Shown piece by piece: positions 24,185 through 32,526 of a DNA stretch of 64,000 bases. Made by a program: the position numbers and the translations under genes. Origin of the DNA: Anaerobacillus isosaccharinicus (GTDB taxonomy: Bacteria; Bacillota; Bacilli; Bacillales; Anaerobacillaceae); NCBI RefSeq assembly GCF_001866075.3, contig NZ_CP063356.1:4268164-4332163 (forward strand), read 5' to 3'. Below the pieces are notes generated by a model. The model had not been told where the DNA came from and made no database searches. It saw only the letters and a list, made by a program, of their open reading frames with translations. The first letter of the stretch is position 1. Each line of letters starts with the position of its first letter.

Positions 24185-25012
24185 ATGAAACCAGGAAACA
24201 TCAACCAATACGCCTATTTAAGTGAATTCAAAACAGTTCAAGACTTTAACGAAACAATTAAACAAGTAGTCGCAACCTACGGTGATCAGTTTACAAAAAG
24301 TGAAAAAATCGCTTTTCTCCAACTGACACGCTATAGCGTCAAAAAAATCGGTATTTGCAACGCCCGGATCTGCAAACTAGTCGAAGCAACTCAAGACAAA
24401 AAGGGCGGGATCTCCCGCTCTACCTTTGAACGAATGCTAAGAAAAGCAAAGCAACTAGGCATTCTCTCTATCCATCACACAACAAGAGAAAAAGGCGGCT
24501 TTTCCCACAGCGTCTATGTCTTCCACCGTTTTGACGGAGCGAATAGCGAAAAATTGACAGAGCGCAAACAACCAATAGTTGCAGCAATCACAACCGGTCA
24601 AGCTCCAGTTCCAACTACTGAAACTAGTTCTATTAAAAACAAAATCATAAAAGATCAACTACTTCGTCCTAGTAGCTTAGAAACCCTTGATTATACATAT
24701 ACACCAAGCTCCGTTCCAGAAGCTTTCGTGAAAACAGTTAAACCATTCTTTAGTCGCGCAAAACAAATCTGCCAACTCTGGGACCGAACGATGATTGCTT
24801 ACCGCACCCAAAAATTTGACGAAACCATCGACATGCTTTTACCAACCATCATCAAGGCCTTTAAAGAAACCGTCTACAAGTATAAGTCCAAGAAGATCAA
24901 AACAAGCTTCAATCAGTACTACTACGGGACAGTTGTCGGAATGTTAGCAGTGGAGAAAAGAAGGGTTGTGGCCCAGATGTATCCTGAGAGGTGGGGGTGG
25001 TTGGAAGGGTGA
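24185..25012 (+). CDS. Helix-turn-helix protein of unknown function, plasmid/phage type
   Basis: A 275-residue protein. Residues about 40-115 form a winged helix-turn-helix ('EKIAFLQLTRYSVKKIGICNARICKLV', 'SRSTFERMLRKAKQLGILSI'), as in replication-initiator or phage-type regulators; a linker and a helical C-terminal half ('FFSRAKQICQLWDRTMIAYRTQ', 'TSFNQYYYGTVVGMLAVEKRR') follow. The ATG follows AAAGGAAC. It is the third gene of the xre-comK trio. Similar genes are common in Bacillus accessory regions, with no defined role. Confidence 0.6.
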   Translation: MKPGNINQYAYLSEFKTVQDFNETIKQVVATYGDQFTKSEKIAFLQLTRYSVKKIGICNARICKLVEATQDKKGGISRSTFERMLRKAKQLGILSIHHTTREKGGFSHSVYVFHRFDGANSEKLTERKQPIVAAITTGQAPVPTTETSSIKNKIIKDQLLRPSSLETLDYTYTPSSVPEAFVKTVKPFFSRAKQICQLWDRTMIAYRTQKFDETIDMLLPTIIKAFKETVYKYKSKKIKTSFNQYYYGTVVGMLAVEKRRVVAQMYPERWGWLEG

Positions 25013-25121
25013 GGGTGGTGAAATGTGTTTATAGATATTAGTGTTGGCTTTGTTGAAAAAATAAGAGACGTTTTAGTACGACGTCTCATAAGTGGTGTAT
25101 GTAAATAATCAAGATTGTCTG

Positions 25122-25275
25122 TTAAACTTTTTTAAAGGCTCTTCTTTCCGCGTACTCAAGACACTTTCGACAAACATTGACCTTTTGCCCTTTAATATCA
25201 TATTTTAAAAAATAACCTTCTTTACTTTTACAAAAATGACAGTGCTTTGAAGATAGAATTAAAGAACTTAAACAC
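25122..25275 (-). pseudogene. Small zinc-ribbon-type protein, frameshifted
   Basis: GTG (25275) lies six bases after AAGGAG and starts VFKFFNSIF, but that frame stops after 15 codons. The next frame runs on with C-x2-C and C-x2-C pairs (CHFCKSKEGY, VCRKCLEYAE) to a TAA at 25122. A one-base shift near 25250 would join them to a ~50-residue zinc-ribbon protein. The rest of 25013-25345 holds only a weak hairpin (25065-25087). Confidence 0.4.
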
Positions 25276-25345
25276 TTTCTGCTCCTTCTTTCTAGTAATA
25301 TGAATAAATCGAATTAGATCGTTTTTTCACCAGCTTCATAAATAA

Positions 25346-28300
25346 TTATTTTAACACTAGAGCAAGTTCATTTACCCACGCATTTAATTGGGGATCATTA
25401 AATACTGCTTTATTTTCAAGCACGTCATTTTTAAGTCTGCTTAACCTGACAAATAATTGTGGATCGCAGTTCTGTTGTAATTCATTTAATAACTGATCTA
25501 ACTTCAAAACTTTTCTACCATTCTCAATTTGCAGAAAATCCCTTTCAATATTATCAGATATATCAAAATAGACTTGGTACTGATAATACTCCCAAAGAAG
25601 TGTTAAAAATACATCCACGTTTTCATAAGAGTATTTAGTCGGAGTCATTAGAACCTTTATATTTTCCTCAAAACACTCTAAATGCTGCTGATTAATTTCG
25701 ATTGGAAGAGGTAAAAGTAAATTATCAGTGATTAAATCCTTGCCTGTCATAATACTTTCCTTGAGATGTTTTAAATACGATGTTGCAACTCTCAACCCAT
25801 TCCCAACATGTTCAAATTTACTTGTTAGAAATAGCAATACGATATAATGTACGTCCGATTCAATTACATCGGTCAAATCAGTAATAGTAAAAATAAGTCT
25901 TCCCATTTCAGTTTCACTATTAACATCAACATCTGTCACACTCACAGGTAAGAAATTAATATTTCTTTCACAATAAAGTTTTTTTGTTTTTAAAAAGTTA
26001 AAACTACTTTCTTCAGATAATTTTTTCATTTTGTCATTTATTAGTTGCATTCTATCGTTTTCTTTTTCCTTATTCCATTCTTTAACAGCTGCACGAGTAT
26101 AACCTCCTTTTCTTGGCAAATGATTCAAATAAAATTCATTCATATTTATCAATCTATCCAACCACAAAGATTCTTGTTCTTCAATTTCATCTAAATCAAA
26201 ATAAAATGTTGTGTGTTGGAAAATATAGCGAAAGCCTGATTGCATCGCACTTAATTTATATTTAGCATCTCTTAAATTATAAATAGCAATACCACTAGCG
26301 TTGCCCTCTTTCTTCCTACTTACAATATTTAGATAGCTTTCTATATAATTTTTTATTCCGACGAAAAATCCTTGCTGCACCATAGAAATTTCACCCTTTA
26401 GGAATATAGGATTTTCAAAAGGTCTATTCTCTCGAGGAAATAATACTTCTTTTAATAAAGATTGAAATATCTCCATTCTAACATTATCTATAATTCTGAC
26501 TTCTGGAGTTAACTTAGATTGCTTGAGAACATATTCTAAAACACAAATATTTAATTTAATAAAAGTAATTATGCTGGAACGAATATTCATCCAGTGTTCC
26601 TGCCAGTCATAAATAGATGGAAACTCATAATGTGATAAAATACTATTTTTCCATAAAACCGTCAGGTCTGTGTTGAAGCCTAATTTTATTTTATCAATGG
26701 GCATTGCTTTATAGGATTCATCAGGTAAATTCAACCCACTATATAATTCTATTTCTAGTTTAATGGCTGTAGTAATGTATTTGTTATAAATAGGTAAAAA
26801 ACGACAAACTTCGTTAATGCGCTTCACGCTATAGTTATTAGCTTTTCCTACGTCTTGAGGTGTTAGAATATATTCAATACACAAATCATCTTCCAACTCA
26901 AAAATTTTAATTGAATTTGTTTTTACTTTTAAAAATCTAAATATTGAATCCTTGTTTTTTTCTATAAATTCTTTGTACTTATTAGGATCAAGAGAATGAA
27001 ATTCATACATTAATAAAGATATTTCATCAAAATTCCATTTCTCTCTGTTCATCCAAATTTCATCATAATTCAGTGAGGTCACGATATCAAAATTCTTACT
27101 TAATCGAGAAAGCCAACTAGCTAGCATACTATAACTGCTAATATCCCTTTTTAAAATACCACTATTTAATTCATTATATAGATAATAAGCGTAAATATAT
27201 AAATCGGATTTTTCTATATCAAGTTTTTCGATTTGCTCGGTCATGTTCAGTAAATACTTGATATTTTCATTTTCCGGCACTATCTCGTTTATTCTTTTTA
27301 ATGTTTTAAGTTCAAAATCCATTTCACTTCTAGAATTCCAAGGTCCGATTTCCATTAAAAAAAGTAGTAAGCCGCCACGTTCATTTGCATTATCAAAGTA
27401 GGTTTTATTTTCTTTAAAATATTTTAATACTGAGCCAGAAAATAATCCTTCAATCGTACTTACAATAAAGGCATAAGATTTAAGTTTCATTTTCTTTGAT
27501 AATGAAGAATAAAACTCATCTTGTTCTATATCTACATGAAGTGCAATTTGTGAAAAAAGTTTTGCTATATAACTTTCATCTACGATACTTAATAATTTGG
27601 AAAGTGTCCTTGAGGTTGGTAAATATAAGTGAAGCATATCCGATATATGTTGAGATCGTACTGGGTGCAAACCTTCCACGTAAGACCCTACCTCCGCTTT
27701 TAAGAAAAATTCATTTTCTAAGCTTTGGAGAATTTCATTTATATCGGCATTAAAGCCTGATTCGCTAGTAATTTCATTTATTAATTTATCACTTCGTAAC
27801 GGAATACCTATAACATCGGCTAAAGAAATTAGCCTTAATACTTCTAGCTTAATATTTGATACTTTATCAGTATTTATGTTTTTCAATTGTTGAGAAAGAC
27901 GTTCTTCTAACATTTCACCATGTGTTAACAGGTAGATATATTCAATTAAAATTTGTTTATCCTCAACTCGCTCCCAAGCAGATTGCCAATTTCTTATCTC
28001 ATCATGTATTTTATTTCTTTCCTTTAAATTTTCATAAATATTTTTTGCCTGGTCTCTGTTCAAGCTTATATTTATTATTTTTAATTTCATTAAGTTACTT
28101 TGGTCACCAGCAAATGTGTACCAATCATCTTCTCTTGAAGTGATTAATAAACGATAGTTTAAAGTAATCTTTCCTTCTAACAATTGGGCAAGTTTGTTCC
28201 ACTCTTTTAAGTCAACGTCTAAATTGTCGAGAACTATTAAGGTTTTCTCTCCAAGCTTTGACCTTGAATTTATAAATTGAATAATATTATCAATCTCTTT

Positions 28301-29317
28301 AGTTTCCTTACACCAATTCAGTTTATAAACTGTAAATTCTTTAGATAAATTATAAGCTGCTTGCCAAGCTAGAGTGGTTTTTCCTTGACCACAAGAAGAT
28401 TTAATTACCGTAATTTTATTTTCCGTAATAGATTCTTCTATTTCTTTTTCTAAATTTTTTCTTCTAATAGGCAAACCATTTATTATATCAGCGGGAGATG
28501 CTTTTTTACCCTCGTAATATTCCATATTTTCCTTTGCTGTTTTTAACTTATTAAAGTCTATCTTTTCAAACCAATGAAAGGCTGGATTTTGGAACCCTCT
28601 TGCTACATCATCTTTTACACTTTGAACAATTTCTCTTAACATTGGATGAGTTATCTTTCGTCTATTCTTTGCGGCTTGGAATATGCTATAAAATAAGGAG
28701 TTAATAAAAAGCTGTTCATTACCTGTGCTAATTTCATATTTATCAATCATAAGACAGCTAATTTTTTGTTCTAATTCATTCTGTGTTACTTTCTCAAATT
28801 TTAATTGCTTACTAAAAACTTGAAAATTAAAATCGGTCCAATCCCATTGGGGATTTTCTTCTTTAATTTTATCAATTTTATTTGTCCAGAACTGGATGAC
28901 GGTTTTATCTAACTTGTAAGCTATTAACATGGAAAGATTACCTTTTGCAATTTCCATATCATATACTAATCTAAAATATTTATTAGTATTTTGTTTATCA
29001 GTTAAATAAACCTCTAAGAAATTCGATAAAATACTATCAAAAAAACTAGCATCTTGCTTTTCTTTTGAGTGCTTTAATTGTACATGTTCAACAATCATAT
29101 GATCATCAAGCATTGAGCTAAAAGTATCCACATCCTCAATGCCCTCTAATTTTAAACTTTTATTTTCATCATCCAAAAACTCCAAAGCTATATAGCAAGA
29201 ATAAACTAATTGATAATCATACCCCATTAATGCTATTTGTCCACCTGTTCTTGCCCTTTCTATCTCTGCCCCTGTTCTTCTTTTCTTATTCTGTTTCTTT
29301 TTTGTTCCCTTTGCCAT
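25346..29317 (-). CDS. STAND NTPase with N-terminal Cap4/DUF4297-type nuclease domain (Avs-like defence protein)
   Basis: A 1323-residue protein. Residues 20-240 look like the dsDNA-endonuclease domain of the Cap4/DUF4297 group: 'GGQIALMGYDYQ' (25-36), acidic 'EGIEDVD' (58-64) and 'HVQLKH' (78-83) giving the E/D...QxK core of a PD-(D/E)xK fold. A STAND P-loop follows: Walker A 'SSCGQGKTT' (307-315), Walker B 'LIVLDNLD' (360-367) and 'LLITSRED' (390-397). The remaining ~900 residues are helical and probably the sensor. This order matches antiviral STAND (Avs) proteins, which on recognising phage proteins oligomerise and degrade DNA. It ends the operon, 15 bases after a membrane-protein gene. 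The sensor target cannot be inferred. Confidence 0.75.
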   Translation of the reverse strand: MAKGTKKKQNKKRRTGAEIERARTGGQIALMGYDYQLVYSCYIALEFLDDENKSLKLEGIEDVDTFSSMLDDHMIVEHVQLKHSKEKQDASFFDSILSNFLEVYLTDKQNTNKYFRLVYDMEIAKGNLSMLIAYKLDKTVIQFWTNKIDKIKEENPQWDWTDFNFQVFSKQLKFEKVTQNELEQKISCLMIDKYEISTGNEQLFINSLFYSIFQAAKNRRKITHPMLREIVQSVKDDVARGFQNPAFHWFEKIDFNKLKTAKENMEYYEGKKASPADIINGLPIRRKNLEKEIEESITENKITVIKSSCGQGKTTLAWQAAYNLSKEFTVYKLNWCKETKEIDNIIQFINSRSKLGEKTLIVLDNLDVDLKEWNKLAQLLEGKITLNYRLLITSREDDWYTFAGDQSNLMKLKIINISLNRDQAKNIYENLKERNKIHDEIRNWQSAWERVEDKQILIEYIYLLTHGEMLEERLSQQLKNINTDKVSNIKLEVLRLISLADVIGIPLRSDKLINEITSESGFNADINEILQSLENEFFLKAEVGSYVEGLHPVRSQHISDMLHLYLPTSRTLSKLLSIVDESYIAKLFSQIALHVDIEQDEFYSSLSKKMKLKSYAFIVSTIEGLFSGSVLKYFKENKTYFDNANERGGLLLFLMEIGPWNSRSEMDFELKTLKRINEIVPENENIKYLLNMTEQIEKLDIEKSDLYIYAYYLYNELNSGILKRDISSYSMLASWLSRLSKNFDIVTSLNYDEIWMNREKWNFDEISLLMYEFHSLDPNKYKEFIEKNKDSIFRFLKVKTNSIKIFELEDDLCIEYILTPQDVGKANNYSVKRINEVCRFLPIYNKYITTAIKLEIELYSGLNLPDESYKAMPIDKIKLGFNTDLTVLWKNSILSHYEFPSIYDWQEHWMNIRSSIITFIKLNICVLEYVLKQSKLTPEVRIIDNVRMEIFQSLLKEVLFPRENRPFENPIFLKGEISMVQQGFFVGIKNYIESYLNIVSRKKEGNASGIAIYNLRDAKYKLSAMQSGFRYIFQHTTFYFDLDEIEEQESLWLDRLINMNEFYLNHLPRKGGYTRAAVKEWNKEKENDRMQLINDKMKKLSEESSFNFLKTKKLYCERNINFLPVSVTDVDVNSETEMGRLIFTITDLTDVIESDVHYIVLLFLTSKFEHVGNGLRVATSYLKHLKESIMTGKDLITDNLLLPLPIEINQQHLECFEENIKVLMTPTKYSYENVDVFLTLLWEYYQYQVYFDISDNIERDFLQIENGRKVLKLDQLLNELQQNCDPQLFVRLSRLKNDVLENKAVFNDPQLNAWVNELALVLK

Positions 29318-29332
29318 TCCATCACCTCACCA

Positions 29333-30121
29333 TCAAGATTGTGATATTTTTTCTTTTTTTGCTCTTATCCTCTCTTCTTCTTCCTTTTTAAAATTCTCTG
29401 CTTTTAATCTCTCAAATCCTTTTGGGTTTAATTCACAATGATAATAATAATGCCGCATTTTCATATTCTTATTATCTTTTTCTATACTTTTTCGGTCCCG
29501 ACCCTCTTTTATTTTCCAGAATCTCTCTAACGACTTATACAAAGTATAAACAAACGCAATTGCACCTACATAATAATTCTGCCAACCAAGGTAAGCTATG
29601 ATTATAGAAAAAGCTATCCATGAAAATAATGAAATATCAATAAACTTCTTTATTTTCTTTGCTTCATCTATTTTATGATTAGCCTCCCTTTCTTTCTGTT
29701 CTCTTTTTATGTAAGCTAATCCTTGATAAACCTTACTTATATTTTCATCTTTAGTTTGTTCTATTGGAAGTTCATTATCTGATATCTTATTCCAAGATTT
29801 AATTATTCGATTCGGCTTTGTATCAATATATCCTATCAATTCACTATTTGGCTTTACATTACTGAGAGAGATCTTATCTCCAGATTTATCAAAAGCCATC
29901 ACTAAAAGGGGTAACGGAAACCTTTTTAGCCATAGGTTTAATTCATATTCCATATTTTTAACTATCTCATCAGTTTTTACATCTAATGTATATACTAGAT
30001 CTAATTGAGCGAACTTTAAACTTTTTAAATTAACAGGATGATATTCTACATAGTAATTAACCCTATTTTCCGTAATTTCTTCCCATATATATTCCCGCCA
30101 AATTGCATTTATTTTAGACAT
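29333..30121 (-). CDS. Membrane protein of unknown function, operon partner of the STAND nuclease
   Basis: A 262-residue protein not recognised. Residues 1-160 are soluble and contain aromatic-rich strands ('NYYVEYHPVNLKSL', 'LWLKRFPLPLLVMAF'). Two hydrophobic segments lie near 165-202 ('ISLFSWIAFSIIIAYLGW', 'YVGAIAFVYTLYKSL'). A charged, probably coiled-coil tail ends in 'EEEERIRAKKEK'. It starts the two-gene operon with the STAND nuclease (15-base gap) and so may act with it, as membrane sensor, regulator or inhibitor. The promoter region (30122-30208) is cut short by an IS4-type element. Confidence 0.7.
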   Translation of the reverse strand: MSKINAIWREYIWEEITENRVNYYVEYHPVNLKSLKFAQLDLVYTLDVKTDEIVKNMEYELNLWLKRFPLPLLVMAFDKSGDKISLSNVKPNSELIGYIDTKPNRIIKSWNKISDNELPIEQTKDENISKVYQGLAYIKREQKEREANHKIDEAKKIKKFIDISLFSWIAFSIIIAYLGWQNYYVGAIAFVYTLYKSLERFWKIKEGRDRKSIEKDNKNMKMRHYYYHCELNPKGFERLKAENFKKEEEERIRAKKEKISQS

Positions 30122-30208
30122 GCCTTATACCCCTTTACTTCATTTAGCCCTAGTTATCAATACTCGATATTTAATATACTTCCAATATTTATAATTTTGT
30201 TTTATTAA

Positions 30209-31738
30209 CTCAACTTTCGCACCAATAAAGTAGGTGATCCACGTTGATTGTTAAAGGCCTGCGGCCTTTTCATTATGTTACTTGACAATGTTAATGAAAA
30301 ATGAAAAACACCTCGTTCTTTTGGTATAGTGTAATTGACTAGAAAACACTACCATACAGAAGAGGTGCTCCCTATATGATAGACCAAAATAGCCAATACA
30401 ATCAACTGCCAAATGAACTTGATTCTGTTTTTTCTGAGCTGGAAATGTCTAAACATCTACGCAAGGCTGGAATTAAAAAGTCCTTTGGTTTCAGCTGTTC
30501 TTACTTATTTCAACTCATTTTTTGTTTGATATTTCAACATAAAAATTGGTACACCCTTCTTGATTCAAAGAAGGCAGATAAGTTTCCTGCCAAGGATTCT
30601 GTCTATCGTTTTTTAAATCAATCAACATTTAATTGGCGCCGTTTCTTACTGCTATTAAGCACCTTTACAATTAAGAAAGTGAGTCGCCTTACTGACAAAA
30701 GTCGTCCAAAAGTGTTCGTTTTTGATGATTCTGCTTATGATCGAAATCGTAGTAAAAAGGTTGAATTACTTGCACGTTGTTTTGACCATGCCTCTCTTAA
30801 AATGCGTTTCTATAAGGGGTTCCGTATGTTGACTATGGGGTGGTCTGACGGGCATACATTTATGCCGATTGACTTTTCCTTGGTCAGTTCCAAAACGTCA
30901 CAAATCAATGGAATCTCCGAACATATAGACAAACGCACATGCGGTTATAAACGTCGGGAAAATGCCCTACAAACTTTGCCTGAACAAATCCCAGACATGA
31001 TCAGACGTGCGTTAGATAGTGGAATAGAAGCCAGTTATGTCCTCATGGATTCTTGGTTTACTTTGCCACCACTTGTCAAAAACATTGTTGATCAAGGATT
31101 AGACGTGATTGGCATGGTCAAAGAAACAAAACAGCGTTACAACGTAAGCGGAGAAATGGTTTCATTAAAACAGCTTTACCGCCTAGCTGGACCCGTTCAA
31201 TCAAGGAAAGGAATACTTCGTTCCATTCATACAACTATGGCTAATGGAACACCAATTAAAGTTGTATTTATTCGAAATAGAAACAAGAAAAGCGAATGGC
31301 TAGCCATCCTCAGCACCGATCGCACTCTTTCCGAACAAGAAATCGTTCGAATCTATGGAATGCGTTGGGATATTGAGGTTTTCTTTAAGACGGCCAAATC
31401 ACTCTTAAAACTTGAAAAAGAGTTTCAAAGCCGTTCATATGATGCGCTTATAAGCCATACAACTATTGTCTTTGCTCGTTTTATCGTGCTATCTTGGCAA
31501 AACCGCTGTAACACCGACCAACGTACGATTGGAGGTCTTTTTTACGAGCTATGTGACGAAGTCAATGAACTTGATTGGGCTGTTGCTTTACAGCAGCTAA
31601 TCGAGCTTCTTCAAGATGCGCTTGAACAAACAAATAAGAAAATCAAAAAGTTAATACAAAGTCAACTGGAGCAGTGGATCTCAGGCCTACCTAATTATAT
31701 CAAGGCTTATTTGCCGATTTCACTCTGCGAAAGTTGAG
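30209..31738 (+). mobile_element. IS4-family insertion sequence, complete
   Basis: 1530 bp bounded by 13-bp inverted repeats CTCAACTTTCGCA (30209-30221) and its complement ending at 31738, flanked by the direct repeat TTATTAA (30202-30208 and 31739-31745). It carries one intact transposase gene whose stop codon lies inside the right inverted repeat. Confidence 0.9.
30376..31737 (+). CDS. IS4 family transposase
   Basis: A 453-residue DDE transposase of the IS4 family. 'VFVFDDSAYDRNRSKKVELL' gives the first catalytic Asp, 'SYVLMDSWFTLPPL' the second, and 'YGMRWDIEVFFKTAKSLLKL' the Y-(2)R-(3)E-(6)K signature with the Glu. The length is normal and there is no frameshift, so the element could be active. 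ATG follows AGAGGTGC. It sits 167 bases inside the left inverted repeat. Confidence 0.95.
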   Translation: MIDQNSQYNQLPNELDSVFSELEMSKHLRKAGIKKSFGFSCSYLFQLIFCLIFQHKNWYTLLDSKKADKFPAKDSVYRFLNQSTFNWRRFLLLLSTFTIKKVSRLTDKSRPKVFVFDDSAYDRNRSKKVELLARCFDHASLKMRFYKGFRMLTMGWSDGHTFMPIDFSLVSSKTSQINGISEHIDKRTCGYKRRENALQTLPEQIPDMIRRALDSGIEASYVLMDSWFTLPPLVKNIVDQGLDVIGMVKETKQRYNVSGEMVSLKQLYRLAGPVQSRKGILRSIHTTMANGTPIKVVFIRNRNKKSEWLAILSTDRTLSEQEIVRIYGMRWDIEVFFKTAKSLLKLEKEFQSRSYDALISHTTIVFARFIVLSWQNRCNTDQRTIGGLFYELCDEVNELDWAVALQQLIELLQDALEQTNKKIKKLIQSQLEQWISGLPNYIKAYLPISLCES

Positions 31739-31818
31739 TTATTAACTTATAAAATATTGAAAGTATTTATGAATCGTAACCTTAAAAAAGGTGTATTCCT
31801 TCCACTCGCCTTATAATA

Positions 31819-32028
31819 CTACCCCAGATATGTTAAGGAAGTGATTGCTGTTTCATAAGGGCTACCTAGCCTTTTCTGTCTGCAAGCGTACATTATTTTT
31901 CTGTCGTTTATATATTGAAAACTTTTCTTCAAAATTGACCAGGAAATTTTTGTTACTACAATAAACCAACCAGTAATTACTGCAATTCCTACTGAATTCG
32001 TACATGAATTACATTTTTTCTTTTCCAA
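31819..32028 (-). pseudogene. Downstream part of the NERD-domain gene, different frame
   Basis: Frame open from 32028 overlapping the end of the NERD fragment; contains 'SVGIAVITGWFIVV', a possible membrane segment. No family match. It is either the natural 3' part of the NERD gene shifted by an indel or noise. Confidence 0.3.
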
Positions 32029-32284
32029 ATATCCAGCCTTTATAGTGCTTTGTTTCGATCACAAAGATTTCGTAAGGTGAAGTGACAATGTGATCAACTT
32101 GCGTAGTTCCACCCTCACCATTTGGAACGTAAACATCATGGTATATTTTATACACATCTTTAATCAATCTCTCTAATATTCGATTTACATTGGCCTCTCC
32201 TACTCTACCTTTTATAGTTGCGAAATTAACTTTTAAATACATCACCAGAGCCATTAGCAATAACACTAAAATACCATTCAACAT
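32009..32284 (-). CDS. NERD domain protein, truncated
   Basis: A 91-residue protein: N-terminal membrane segment (ILVLLLMALVMYLKV, 4-18), then the NERD nuclease-related domain 'KGRVGEANVNRIL...', 'HDVYVPNGEGGTTQVDHIVTS', 'IFVIETKHYKGWIFG', in which Asp (QVDH), Glu and Lys (ETK) of the PD-(D/E)xK-like core are retained. NERD proteins normally continue for 50-100 residues; here the frame stops right after 'WIFGKEKM', so the gene is cut or frameshifted. NERD proteins are often linked to DNA processing and defence. Confidence 0.65.
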   Translation of the reverse strand: MLNGILVLLLMALVMYLKVNFATIKGRVGEANVNRILERLIKDVYKIYHDVYVPNGEGGTTQVDHIVTSPYEIFVIETKHYKGWIFGKEKM

Positions 32285-32448
32285 TTAAATCAATCCTCCC
32301 ATACACATTCTATTTACCTACTCTTTTTCGACATAGATAGATAAATTCCTTTTTTTAACAACAAATCAATTGAAAGTTACATTATATTACTTACCTTCTT
32401 ACCTTAAAGCTGAAATTTAATTTAAACCTATTAAATTACGATTCTCCA

Positions 32449-32477
32449 TAAAAAAAGACCATCCTAGATGGCCTTTA
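32449..32477 (-). terminator. Terminator of the HIT-MazG-helicase operon
   Basis: On the minus strand AAAGGCCATC, TAG, GATGGTCTTTTTTT. It lies 50 bases past the helicase stop. Confidence 0.75.
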
Positions 32478-32526
32478 AAATTTATGAGCGTCTCTTTTCT
32501 TGCTTTCTCTACTGCTACCGTAAGAT

